NCBI RefSeq assembly: GCF_900102895.1 | Contig: NZ_FNGD01000005.1 | Location: forward strand, 1 to 64,000 | Source: Arthrobacter sp. ov407 | GTDB taxonomy: Bacteria; Actinomycetota; Actinomycetes; Actinomycetales; Micrococcaceae | Direction: 5' to 3' | Length of the DNA stretch: 64,000 nt | The notes under the pieces: model-generated | Databases searched by the model: none | What the model saw: the letters and a program-made list of their open reading frames with translations, nothing else | What the model was told of the DNA's origin: nothing | Part shown: positions 34,312-42,821 of the stretch, one piece after another | Layout of the letters: every line of letters begins with the position of its first letter | Position numbering within the stretch: the stretch's first letter is position 1 | Position numbers and translations under genes: made by a program

Positions 34312-35283
34312 CTACCATGCGTAGTTTTCGGGTGCCGTGCGGTGGCCCGGGAAAATCTCGTCGAGGCGCTTGAGTGCATCGGCGTCGAGCTTCAATTTGT
34401 GCGCCCTGATGGAGGCCTCGAGCTGCTCAAGGGTACGCGGGCCGATGATCGGAGCGGTGACTGCCGGCTGGTGGAGCAGCCAGGCGAGTGCGACGTCCGC
34501 CGGTTCCTGACCGAGTTCGGCGGCGAAGTCCTCGTATCGCCGGATCTGTTTCTGGTGCGACTTCAGCGCATCGAGGGCGCGGCCCGCGATGCGGCGGACG
34601 CCGTCGCCCTCTTTCTTCAGCACTCCGCCCAGCAGGCCGCCGTGCAGCGGCGACCATGGCAGGATCCCCAGGCCGTACTGCTGGGCTGCAGGGATGACTT
34701 CCAGCTCCACGTCCCGGATCAGCAGGTTGTAGATCGACTGTTCGCTGACCAGCCCGTTGTAGTTGCGGCGGGCGGCGGTTTCCTGGGCGCGGGCGATGTG
34801 CCACCCGGCGAAGTTGCTGCTGCCGGAGTACAGTATCTTGCCTTGCTGGACCGCGACCTCGATAGCCTGCCAGATCTCCTCCCAGGGCGTGTTCCTGTCC
34901 ACATGATGGAACTGGTAGAGATCGATGTAGTCCGTCTGCAACCGCTTCAGGCTGGCATCGAGTGCCCGCCTGATGTGTAGGGCCGAGAGTTTGGACTCGT
35001 TGGGCCTGTCCGTCATGGTGCCGAACAGCTTGGTGGCGAGCACCGTGCGCTCACGGCGCTCGCCACCCTGGGCGAACCAGCGGCCGAGTATTTCCTCCGT
35101 CCAGCCGCGGTGGCTCGAGCCGCCATACACGTTGGCGGTATCGACGAAATTGATGCCGGCGGCCTGTGCGGTGTCCAGGATGGCGAAGGCCTGCGTCTCC
35201 TCGGTTTGCGGGCCAAAGTTCATGGTCCCCAGGCAGAGGCGCGAAACCGTCAGGCCGGAGCGGCCCAGGTGCGTGTAGCGCAT
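34312..35283 (-). CDS. Aldo/keto reductase
   Basis: The 323-residue TIM-barrel protein shows the AKR tetrad: Asp in NFVDTANVYG, Tyr in the same segment, Lys in VLATKLFG and His in QFHHVDRNTPWEE. NADPH-binding residues near the C-terminus are in APIIGPRTLEQLEASIRA. The N-terminus MRYTHLGRSGLTVSRLCLGTMNFG is typical of the AKR11/YhdN-like group. It acts on aldehydes or ketones in the cytoplasm; the substrate is not predictable. It is a single gene, with the dodecin gene 99 bp upstream on the same strand. Confidence 0.9.
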   Translation of the reverse strand: MRYTHLGRSGLTVSRLCLGTMNFGPQTEETQAFAILDTAQAAGINFVDTANVYGGSSHRGWTEEILGRWFAQGGERRERTVLATKLFGTMTDRPNESKLSALHIRRALDASLKRLQTDYIDLYQFHHVDRNTPWEEIWQAIEVAVQQGKILYSGSSNFAGWHIARAQETAARRNYNGLVSEQSIYNLLIRDVELEVIPAAQQYGLGILPWSPLHGGLLGGVLKKEGDGVRRIAGRALDALKSHQKQIRRYEDFAAELGQEPADVALAWLLHQPAVTAPIIGPRTLEQLEASIRAHKLKLDADALKRLDEIFPGHRTAPENYAW

Positions 35284-35382
35284 GAAGCGTTCCTCTCCGT
35301 CCTGATCGCCTCCGCCCTGACGCGTTGCGGGTTTCCTCCGAAGGCGGGCCGGTGCGTGCCGCCGTCGCTCCGGAGGCTGGCG

Positions 35383-35592
35383 TCAGCGCTCCAGGCGGAA
35401 CCCGAGCTTGATGGTGACCTGCCAGTCGGCGACCTGCCCGTTTTCAAGGTGGCCGCGGATTTCCTTGACTTCGAACCAGTCAAGGTTCCGGAGGGTCTTG
35501 GCGGCCTCGGCGATGCCGTTCCGGACGGCCGCATCGACGCCCTCGTTCGAGGTTCCGACAATTTCAGAAATGCTGTAAGTGTGATTAGACAA
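35383..35592 (-). CDS. Dodecin (flavin-binding dodecameric protein)
   Basis: The 69-residue length and the sequence match dodecins: HTYSISEIVGTSNEGVDAAVRNGIAEAAKTLRNLDWFEVKEIRGHL and a final QVTIKLGFRLE strand. The conserved Trp in NLDWFEV stacks on the bound flavin. Dodecins store or buffer riboflavin or FMN. The ATG start has GAGGAGCGAAGTTGTCT upstream on the coding strand. Confidence 0.93.
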   Translation of the reverse strand: MSNHTYSISEIVGTSNEGVDAAVRNGIAEAAKTLRNLDWFEVKEIRGHLENGQVADWQVTIKLGFRLER

Positions 35593-35644
35593 CTTCGCTC
35601 CTCGTGATCGCCATCGCTGCCCGGCTGTGGGCCGTTCCTGCAGA

Positions 35645-36607
35645 CTAGCCGACCGAACCCGGCCGGACTAGGGGTTTGTGCCCGGAGTCGGGCACACCGG
35701 GAGGCGGGCCCGGCAGCGGGCGTTTGGCCTGCCGGGGCAGGGCGTCTGCCCGCGGCCTGATCCGGCTCACCACCCATGGCAGCATGTAGTGCGCCATCCA
35801 AGCCAAGTCACCGGCCCGGGCTTCCCGCCAGTTGCCCGGCGGCATGGGCTTGGGCTCCAGCGGCCGCAGGCGGTGCGGCACGCTGAGCGTGTCCAGGACC
35901 ATGGCCGCAATAGTGTGGTGTCCCAGCGGCGAAAAGTGCAGGCGGTCCGGATCCCACATCCGCGGATCGCTCAGTTGCCGCAGTGCCCACAGATCAGCGA
36001 TAACTACATCGTGCCGCGCGGCGATGACACGGATGTTCTCGTTGAATACCGCGACCTTCCCCCGGATGTGTCCGAATACGGCGGTCTCGCCCCAGTCCGG
36101 CCCGGTGAACAGGACTACCGTGGCCCCGGTCGCCGAGAGCGCTGCCACGGCGTCGTCGAGGGCGGCGGCCATCCGGTCCGGATCGCCGCGATGGAACACC
36201 AGATCGTTCCCGCCGGCGGAGAGGGTGACGAGGTCCGGTTTTAGGCTCAGGGCCGGTCCGAGTTGCTGGTCGAGGATTTCGCGCAGAACCAGACCGCTGA
36301 TGGCAAGGTTTGCGTAGCCGAACTCGCCGCGCCCCTCACCGAGTTCCTCGGCAATGCGGTCCGCCCACCCTCGCATGCCGCCAGGACTCAGCGGTTCCGG
36401 GTCGCCGACGCCTGCCGTGAACGAATCCCCCAAGGCGACGTACCGGCTCCACGGTCGTGAACGCCGGGCGCCGGAATGCCCTCGTGCGGAGCCCCTATCC
36501 CCTGAATGCCACGGCCCCGCGGCGGGGATGTTGACGCCGGTATGGCCGGCGTCCGGCTCGAGGAACCTGGCGGCGTTCACATCACCAGCAATACGCCGAT
36601 ATTCCAT
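35645..36607 (-). CDS. SGNH/GDSL-family hydrolase
   Basis: Catalytic Ser62 lies in ALGDSFTAG, the oxyanion residues are in the Gly of NLAISG and the Asn of SAGGND, and the Asp/His pair is in WDPDRLHFSPLGHH. The GDS block normally lies close to the N-terminus, so about 50 residues of the predicted N-terminus (MEYRRIAGDVNAARF onward) are either an extension or a wrong start; no better start codon or ribosome binding site is visible. There is no signal peptide, so it is probably a cytoplasmic esterase or lipase of unknown substrate. Confidence 0.82.
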   Translation of the reverse strand: MEYRRIAGDVNAARFLEPDAGHTGVNIPAAGPWHSGDRGSARGHSGARRSRPWSRYVALGDSFTAGVGDPEPLSPGGMRGWADRIAEELGEGRGEFGYANLAISGLVLREILDQQLGPALSLKPDLVTLSAGGNDLVFHRGDPDRMAAALDDAVAALSATGATVVLFTGPDWGETAVFGHIRGKVAVFNENIRVIAARHDVVIADLWALRQLSDPRMWDPDRLHFSPLGHHTIAAMVLDTLSVPHRLRPLEPKPMPPGNWREARAGDLAWMAHYMLPWVVSRIRPRADALPRQAKRPLPGPPPGVPDSGHKPLVRPGSVG

Positions 36608-36766
36608 GCCGCGCTAGGTACTTATGCCCCTAGCGAGGCATCGTGGAGGCGTTGGCGCCCGCCCCCGGGCCGCCCCGACGCATCGAACCGGAGGAATCAA
36701 TGGAACTCGAGAAGCTCTTCCTCTCGCTCGCCTGAGCTCATCAGCCGGGCAAGGCGCGGGTCCGCG

Positions 36767-37552
36767 TCAGGCAGGGCCTTCGGCCAGCACGAACGTCTTC
36801 AGGTCATCGAGGGTCTGCTGCATGTGGGCGTCCATGGCGTCGCGGGCGCGGTGCGGGTCGCGTGAGGCCAGCGCATCCGCGATGCTCTGGTGGTGCCCGA
36901 TGGCGTGCTCCTGAATCTGGGGCACCTTGGACGTCTCCGTCCGCCGCTTTTCAAGCACGCGGTGCAAGGGTTCGAACAACACGGCCACGAAGACGTTTTC
37001 CGACGCCTGCAGGATGAGGTCGTGAAAGGCGAGGTCCGCCTCGACGAACGCCGCCAGATCGTTGTTCTCGTGCGCCAGCCGCATCCTTTCGACGTGACCG
37101 CGCAGGACCTCGATGTCGGAGTCCGCCATCCGCCCGGCGGCCAGTTCGCAGGCGCCCGTCTCCAGCATCCGGCGCAGCTCAATGAGCTGAATGGCGGCCG
37201 AGGCGTCGTTCGTGCCCTCCGAGGCCGCCCGCAGCACAGCATCCAGGGAGCCCCAGCGGCTGACCGGGTTCACGAACGTGCCGCGGCCCCGCTCCACGCT
37301 GAGAATCCGCTGGGCTTCAAGGGTCTTCATTGCCTCGCGCACGGTCATTCGACTGACCTCATGCGCGGAACTGAGCTCCAGTTCGCCGGGGACGCTCGCG
37401 CCGGGCGGGAACTCGCCGGCAATGATCCGGTCCAGCAGTTCGTCGGCCACTACGCCGACCAGCGATTTCCTAGCCAATTCTCCCCGTCCAGCGGCTCCGC
37501 TTTGCCTGAGGCATTGCCTGATGTTTGTCTCATGGTGTTCCCTGATGGCCAA
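36767..37552 (-). CDS. FadR-subfamily GntR regulator of the four-carbon acid sugar operon
   Basis: An N-terminal winged helix (LLDRIIAGEFPPGASVPGELELSSAHEVSRMTVREAMKTLE, RGRGTFVNP) is followed by an FCD-type helical effector domain with the metal-binding pattern Asp (ADLAFHDLI), His (IGHHQSI) and His (AMDAHMQQ). The frame opens at TTG 37552 and no clear ribosome binding site is seen, so the start is uncertain. It is divergent from the kinase-dehydrogenase-permease-aldolase operon, with a 19-bp palindrome between them. It likely represses that operon until a sugar acid binds. Confidence 0.88.
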   Translation of the reverse strand: MAIREHHETNIRQCLRQSGAAGRGELARKSLVGVVADELLDRIIAGEFPPGASVPGELELSSAHEVSRMTVREAMKTLEAQRILSVERGRGTFVNPVSRWGSLDAVLRAASEGTNDASAAIQLIELRRMLETGACELAAGRMADSDIEVLRGHVERMRLAHENNDLAAFVEADLAFHDLILQASENVFVAVLFEPLHRVLEKRRTETSKVPQIQEHAIGHHQSIADALASRDPHRARDAMDAHMQQTLDDLKTFVLAEGPA

Positions 37553-37599
37553 GTCTACTTGCGCGTCGTTGTGCCATATGCCACACTAGCATCCATATA

Positions 37600-37618
37600 T
37601 AAGATGTCTGACATCTTA
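37600..37618. promoter_or_regulatory. Perfect 19-bp palindrome, GntR operator candidate
   Basis: TAAGATGTCTGACATCTTA is perfectly symmetric around a central T. It lies between the divergent regulator and kinase genes. The TGTC-N-GACA core is typical of FadR-subfamily operators. A weaker symmetric element, GTGCCATATGCCAC, lies at about 37571-37584. Confidence 0.75.
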
Positions 37619-37691
37619 CATTTACATCATTCTGTGACTCCCTGAGGGCCGCAGGTTTCCACCGATTGATCCCCACACAATGGAGTGCATA

Positions 37692-39179
37692 GTGCCCCTC
37701 GAAGCAGACGTGCTGGCCGCTTTCCCCGCGGAAGTGCAGATCCCCGCCCGGCAAGTGGCAGACAGCGTGGCTGCCTCGTCCGAGGCATCCCCCCGTGTCC
37801 TGGTAGTGCTCGACGACGACCCCACCGGCACGCAGTCCGTCGCGAACCTGCCGGTCCTCACCCGCTGGGAAGTGGTGGACTTCGCCTGGGCGTTCGCCTA
37901 CGAAGTCAACGGCCAGCGCCAGCGCGCGGTCTATGTGCTGACCAACACCCGCAGCCTCGATCCGGCCGAGGCGGCTGCCCGCAACGAGGAGATCGTCCGG
38001 AACGCCCTCGCGGCCGCCGCATCCGCTGACCCCGCGCTCCGGCTCAGCTTTGTCAGCCGCAGCGATTCCACCCTCCGCGGCCACTACCCGCTCGAACCGG
38101 ACGTCATCGCCGCCACCGTCACCGCCGTCAACGGCGAGACGACCGACGGCGTCGTGATCGTGCCCGCGTTCCCAGACGCCGGCCGCATCACCATCGGCGG
38201 CGTGCACTACATGCGCGGCACCGGCGACGACGCCGGCAAGCTCACCCCCGTCGCCGAGACGGAATTCGCCAAGGACGCCAGTTTCGGGTTCGCCAATTCC
38301 GAGATGGCCAAGTATGTGGAGGAAAAGTCCCAGGGCCGCTTCGCCGCAGACTCGGTGATCGTGCTGGACCTGGACATCATTCGGGCCTCCACCGATCCGA
38401 ACATCTCCGCCAAGGCCATTGCCGACGCCATCGACGCCGCCACGGACTCCACCCCGATCGTGGCGGACATCGTCACCGAAAACGATCTGCGCGCCCTGTC
38501 CCTGGGTCTGGAGGAAGCAGAACGCCGCGGCAAGAAGCTCCTCTACCGCGTGGGGCCGCCGTTTGTCCGGGCACGGATCGGCCAGGAAATCCGCACCGAA
38601 CTCAGCGGCGAAGAAGCCTATGCGGGCAACACCCCCTCGGAAGCCGGCGGCCTGATCGTCGTTGGCTCGCATGTGGGCGTCACGACCCGTCAGCTCAAGG
38701 TCCTCACCCAGCAGCACAGCGCGGCACGCATTGTGGAGATCGACGTCGAAAAACTCCTCGGCGAGAACGCGGGGGAGTACCTGGACGAAACCGTTGACGC
38801 GGTCGTCGCGGCCCTCCACGGCGGAGACGTGATCGTCCACACGAGCCGGCTCCTGATCAAGACCTCCGACGCCGTCGAAAGCCTGCGGATCGCCCGCACC
38901 GTCTCCGCCGCCGTCGTCGCCGTGGTGAACCGCACGCTCAAGACCTTCCCGCCCCGCTTCGTGATCGCCAAGGGCGGCATCACGTCCTCCGACGTGGCCG
39001 CACACGGCCTGGAAATCCGGCACGCGATTGTCCGCGGGCCCATGCTGCCGGGCATTGTCAGCCTGTGGGAGCCGGTGGACGGCCCGGCCAAGGGCATTCC
39101 GTACATCGTCTTCGCCGGCAACGTGGGCGATGACCAGTCCCTCGCCGATGTCACGCGCAAGCTCAGCAATACCTTTTGA
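37692..39179 (+). CDS. Four-carbon acid sugar kinase family protein (OtnK/DUF1537-like)
   Basis: The N-terminal domain begins with VLVVLDDDPTGTQSVANL, the acid sugar binding motif, and has SRSDSTLRGHYPLE. The C-terminal nucleotide-binding domain carries FPPRFVIAKGGITSSDVAAHGL and IVFAGNVGDDQSL. Family members phosphorylate 3-oxo-tetronates or related four-carbon acid sugars at the 4-position. The GTG at 37692 is preceded by TGGAG at 5-6 bases and is preferred to ATG 37680; the product has 495 residues. It leads the operon with a dehydrogenase, a permease and an aldolase. Confidence 0.88.
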   Translation: MPLEADVLAAFPAEVQIPARQVADSVAASSEASPRVLVVLDDDPTGTQSVANLPVLTRWEVVDFAWAFAYEVNGQRQRAVYVLTNTRSLDPAEAAARNEEIVRNALAAAASADPALRLSFVSRSDSTLRGHYPLEPDVIAATVTAVNGETTDGVVIVPAFPDAGRITIGGVHYMRGTGDDAGKLTPVAETEFAKDASFGFANSEMAKYVEEKSQGRFAADSVIVLDLDIIRASTDPNISAKAIADAIDAATDSTPIVADIVTENDLRALSLGLEEAERRGKKLLYRVGPPFVRARIGQEIRTELSGEEAYAGNTPSEAGGLIVVGSHVGVTTRQLKVLTQQHSAARIVEIDVEKLLGENAGEYLDETVDAVVAALHGGDVIVHTSRLLIKTSDAVESLRIARTVSAAVVAVVNRTLKTFPPRFVIAKGGITSSDVAAHGLEIRHAIVRGPMLPGIVSLWEPVDGPAKGIPYIVFAGNVGDDQSLADVTRKLSNTF

Positions 39180-39244
39180 TCCCCACTTGCACCCTGACTA
39201 GCTCAACACCGCACGCCACAACACGTCATTCAATGGAGAACACC

Positions 39245-40144
39245 ATGACCAGCAACTACACCATCACCGTCCTTGGCCTCGGCGCCATGGGACTGCCCAT
39301 GGCCACGCGCCTGGCAAGCCAGCTCACCGTCCACGGCTTCGACATCGCCGAGCCGCGCCTGAAGCTGGCTGAAGAGGCCGGCATCCGCACGTTCGCCTCC
39401 GCACGGGAAGCCTCGGAAGGTGCCGACGCGCTGCTGCTGGCAGTGCGCAACGGTGAACAGCTCAACGATGTCCTCTTCGGCGAGAACGGCGTGGCCTCCG
39501 TGCTCAAGCCGGGCGCCGTCGTGATCCTGGGCAGCACCGTGGGCACCGACGCCATCCCGGCTGCGGTGGACCGCCTGGCCGAATACGGCGTCGAACTGGT
39601 TGATGCCCCGCTTTCCGGCGGCCCCAAGCGTGCCGGCGAAGGCGACCTGCTGATCGTGGTGGGCGCGTCGCCCGAGGCCCAGGAAAAGGCCCGCCCGGCC
39701 CTCGAGCTGCTGGCCTCCACCCTGACCGTGGTCGGCGACAAGCCCGGCGACGGCCAGGCCCTCAAGACCGTCAACCAGCTGCTCTGCGGCATCCATATCG
39801 CCGCCGCCGCCGAGGCCATGGCCCTGGCCGACGCACTCGGCCTGGATCAGGCCAAGACCTTGGCCGCCCTCGAAGCCGGCGCGGCGGGCTCCTTCATGCT
39901 CTCCAACCGCGGACCGCGGATCCTGGAGGCGTACACGGAAAACGGCGCCGAGGTCCTCAGCCGCCTGGACATCTTCGTCAAGGACATGGGCATCGTCGGC
40001 AAGGCCACCCGCGACGCCGGCCTCGCCGCCCCCGTGGCCGCCGCCGCGGAGCAGCTCTACCTCCTCGGCCGGGCCCAGGGACTCGCCGCCGCCGACGACT
40101 CCGCCGTCATCAAGGTCATCGCCCCCACCAAGCGCACCGCGTAA
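39245..40144 (+). CDS. NAD-dependent 3-hydroxyacid dehydrogenase, LtnD-like
   Basis: The 299-residue protein has the Rossmann motif VLGLGAMGLPMATRLA at the N-terminus, the substrate motif VDAPLSGGPKRAGEGDL, and the catalytic Lys in GDGQALKTVNQLLCG. It belongs to the beta-hydroxyacid dehydrogenases (3-hydroxyisobutyrate type). Next to an OtnK-like kinase this matches LtnD/DenD, which oxidise threonate or erythronate to a 2-oxo-tetronate. The ATG at 39245 has GGAG six bases before it and is preferred to ATG 39233. Confidence 0.88.
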   Translation: MTSNYTITVLGLGAMGLPMATRLASQLTVHGFDIAEPRLKLAEEAGIRTFASAREASEGADALLLAVRNGEQLNDVLFGENGVASVLKPGAVVILGSTVGTDAIPAAVDRLAEYGVELVDAPLSGGPKRAGEGDLLIVVGASPEAQEKARPALELLASTLTVVGDKPGDGQALKTVNQLLCGIHIAAAAEAMALADALGLDQAKTLAALEAGAAGSFMLSNRGPRILEAYTENGAEVLSRLDIFVKDMGIVGKATRDAGLAAPVAAAAEQLYLLGRAQGLAAADDSAVIKVIAPTKRTA

Positions 40145-40272
40145 CCAACCATCCCACCCCCGGCGACGGCGGTTCCCCCTCCGCCGTCGCCGGGCCGTGC
40201 CCGCCCTGATCCGCCACTTTTACCTCACGGTTGAATCGTCGGACGACTTCCTGTCAAAGGAGACACCTCTTC

Positions 40273-41739
40273 ATGACCCCCCTGCTCAATTCCCTGATGG
40301 TGCGCGCCGCCGACGTGCCCGTCATCAAGCCGGCCGTGGAGCTGGGAACCCCGCTGCTGCTGACCATCGCCGCCGCCGGCGTCGCCCTGCTGCTGCTCAT
40401 GATCATCCGCTTCAAGATCCAGGCCTTCGTGGCCCTGCTGACCGTTAGCATCCTGGTGGCCGTGGCCGCGCAGATCCCGCTCAAGGACGTGTTCACCGTG
40501 GTGGCCACCGGAGTGGGAGGCACCATGGGCAAGGTCGCCCTCCTGATCGCGCTCGGCGCGATCCTGGGCCGGATGATCGAGGTCTCCGGCGGTGTGCAGT
40601 CCCTCGCGGCGCACTTCACCGCCAAGCTTGGCGCCCGAAGGGTGGCCGTGGCCCTCACTGCTGTTGGCTTCCTTGTGGCCATCCCGGTGTTCTTCGAGGT
40701 GGGCATCATCGTGCTCGTACCGATCGTCTACGCCTTCGCGAAGATCGCCAACGTGCACCCGGTCAAGTTCGGCCTCCCCATGGCCGGCATCATGCTGTCC
40801 ATTCATGTGGCTGTCCCTCCGCACCCGGGCATCGTGGCCGGTGCCGGGGTATTCGGCGCCGACATCGGACTTATCACCCTCATCTCGCTGCTCATCTGCA
40901 TCCCGCTCGGCTTCCTGTCCTACTGGGTTGCCAACATCATGAACAGCAGGGACTACGAGCTGCTGCCCGCCGTCAAAGCCCAAGTGGACGAGTACGGTTC
41001 GGACTCCCTGGTGCGCGTCGGCCACGAAGGTCCAGGTGCCCACGCCGTTGCCCCGCCGCGTCCGGCCCTGATCATCTTCCTCATCGCTGCGCCGATCGTG
41101 CAGATCCTGATCGGCACCCTGGGCACCCTCACCATTCCCAAGGACAACGGCTGGTACGGCCTAGCGGCCTTCATCGGCAACCCGTTCTTCGCCCTGCTGG
41201 TGGCCGTGGCACTCTCCTTCTTCCTGTTGGCCGTCCGCCGCAACTGGTCGCTGAAGGAAACCGGCGAAATTTTCGAAGGCGCGCTGCCTCCCATCGCGTC
41301 CATCCTCATGGTCGTCGCGGCCGGCGGTGTGTTCGGCGAGGTCCTGCGGACCTCCGGCATCGGTGCAGCCCTGTCCCAGACACTGGACAACCTGGGCCTG
41401 CCGATCATCGTTCTTGGTTTCATCATTTCCCTTGCCCTCCGCGCCGCCCAGGGCTCAGCCACAGTTGCGATCGTCACCACCACCGGCCTGCTGACCTCCG
41501 CCGTTGCCGGCGGCGGCTACTCGCCGGCCCAGATCGCCGTGATCGTGATCGCCATCGGCTTCGGTGCCCTCGGCCTGTCCCACGTGACCGACGCCGGATT
41601 CTGGACAATCGTGCGCTACTACGGCCTGACCGTCTCCGACGGCCTCAGGACTTGGACGGTGCTGACGACTATTCTCGGGCTCGCCGGCTTCGCCCTGACG
41701 TTCGTGGCCTGGATCCTGGTGGGAGGCCTGAGCGCCTGA
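40273..41739 (+). CDS. GntP-family sugar acid permease
   Basis: The 488-residue protein has about 12-14 hydrophobic segments and the GntP motifs GKVALLIALGAILGRMIEVSGG, GIMLSIHVAVPPHPGIVAGAG and RAAQGSATVAIVTTTGLL. It imports gluconate-like acids with protons. The ATG at 40273 has AAAGGAG 10 bases before it. The stop codon overlaps the aldolase ATG (ATGA arrangement as TGATG). In this cluster the cargo is most likely a four-carbon sugar acid. Confidence 0.92.
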   Translation: MTPLLNSLMVRAADVPVIKPAVELGTPLLLTIAAAGVALLLLMIIRFKIQAFVALLTVSILVAVAAQIPLKDVFTVVATGVGGTMGKVALLIALGAILGRMIEVSGGVQSLAAHFTAKLGARRVAVALTAVGFLVAIPVFFEVGIIVLVPIVYAFAKIANVHPVKFGLPMAGIMLSIHVAVPPHPGIVAGAGVFGADIGLITLISLLICIPLGFLSYWVANIMNSRDYELLPAVKAQVDEYGSDSLVRVGHEGPGAHAVAPPRPALIIFLIAAPIVQILIGTLGTLTIPKDNGWYGLAAFIGNPFFALLVAVALSFFLLAVRRNWSLKETGEIFEGALPPIASILMVVAAGGVFGEVLRTSGIGAALSQTLDNLGLPIIVLGFIISLALRAAQGSATVAIVTTTGLLTSAVAGGGYSPAQIAVIVIAIGFGALGLSHVTDAGFWTIVRYYGLTVSDGLRTWTVLTTILGLAGFALTFVAWILVGGLSA

Positions 41740-42635
41740 TGCGTACCCGAATCGATCACCTTGTGGCCTCGGCCCTCCAGCACGGCTCGGCCGTACCGGC
41801 GTTCACCTGCTACGACTTCACCACCGCGCTCGCCGTCGTGGGAGCGGCCGAGGAATTCGGGCGGGGCGCCATCCTGCTGGTCGCGCCGAAGACCGCGGCC
41901 ACGCCCAACGGGCTGCGGCTGATCGCCGCCCTCCGCGGACTCGCCGACGCCGCCGGCGTTCCGATTGCCGTTCAGTTGGATCACGCCACCGATCCGCAGG
42001 TGATCGCCGACGCCGTCAGCGCCGGAGCCGACTCGGTGCTGGTCGACGGGTCCTCGCTGTCGTACGAGGACAACATCGCCCTGGTCCGGGGCGTCCGGGC
42101 GGCCTTTGCGGCGCGGGGCAGAGCCGACGTCGTGATTGAAGCAGAACTCGGCGGACTCGCCGGTGACGAGGACCGGGCCTTCGGGCCGGACTCCGCAGGC
42201 CCCGCCGCAGATAACGCAGGCAGCACAGTGGCGGACGAACCCGCCGGCCTCACCGACTCCGCCCAGGTGGAGGACTTCGTGGCCCGCACGGGGGCGCAGC
42301 TGCTCGCCGTGGCCGTGGGCAACGTCCATGGCAAGTACCAGGGGGAGCCCCGGCTGCGCTGGGACGTGCTGCAGGACATCGCCGTGCGGACCCGGATTCC
42401 GCTGGTCCTGCACGGCGCCTCGGGCATTCCGGCCGAGGAACTGGTCAAGGCCGCGGCCATGAACGTGGGCAAGGTCAACTTCAACACCGAGCTGCGTACC
42501 GGCGTCCTGGCGGTCCTTGAGGAACAGACCACCGCGCACCGGGCCGACGGCGAGAACCTTCAGGCACTGCTGGGACAGTGGGATGCCACAGCTAGGACGT
42601 TCGCCGCGACCGCCATGGCCACGCTCTCCCGCTGA
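41739..42635 (+). CDS. Class II (fructose-bisphosphate-type) aldolase
   Basis: The 298-residue protein has the zinc-dependent class II pattern: QLDHATD (catalytic Asp and zinc His), EAELGGLAGDED, zinc His in VGNVHGKYQ and zinc His in VLHGASGIP, then NFNTELR. It is of the GatY/KbaY/FbaA family. A loop around residues 150-165 (GPDSAGPAADNAGSTVADEP) is longer than usual. The gene is translationally coupled to the permease. It probably splits the phosphorylated product of the kinase, or of a related acid, to DHAP plus a small aldehyde; that step is inferred. Confidence 0.85.
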   Translation: MRTRIDHLVASALQHGSAVPAFTCYDFTTALAVVGAAEEFGRGAILLVAPKTAATPNGLRLIAALRGLADAAGVPIAVQLDHATDPQVIADAVSAGADSVLVDGSSLSYEDNIALVRGVRAAFAARGRADVVIEAELGGLAGDEDRAFGPDSAGPAADNAGSTVADEPAGLTDSAQVEDFVARTGAQLLAVAVGNVHGKYQGEPRLRWDVLQDIAVRTRIPLVLHGASGIPAEELVKAAAMNVGKVNFNTELRTGVLAVLEEQTTAHRADGENLQALLGQWDATARTFAATAMATLSR

Positions 42636-42663
42636 CGGCCTGTTTAGCCCGCAACCGGCGGAA

Positions 42664-42700
42664 GGGGAGGCCAGGATCGGACCATGATCCTGGCCTCCCC
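42664..42700 (+). terminator. Terminator of the acid sugar operon
   Basis: GGGGAGGCCAGGATC pairs perfectly with GATCCTGGCCTCCCC around GGACCAT: a 15-bp stem 28 bp after the aldolase stop. It has no T-tract. Confidence 0.75.
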
Positions 42701-42821
42701 TCGGCATCCGGGGGCTGCTCACCGCCTGAGCACCCGCGCGGACCCGGGCCAAACTCCTCTGGCAGTCAGGGCGCCCAAGGCCGACAATGGTGCAACACAG
42801 CCGGCCTTCCCAAGGGGCGCC

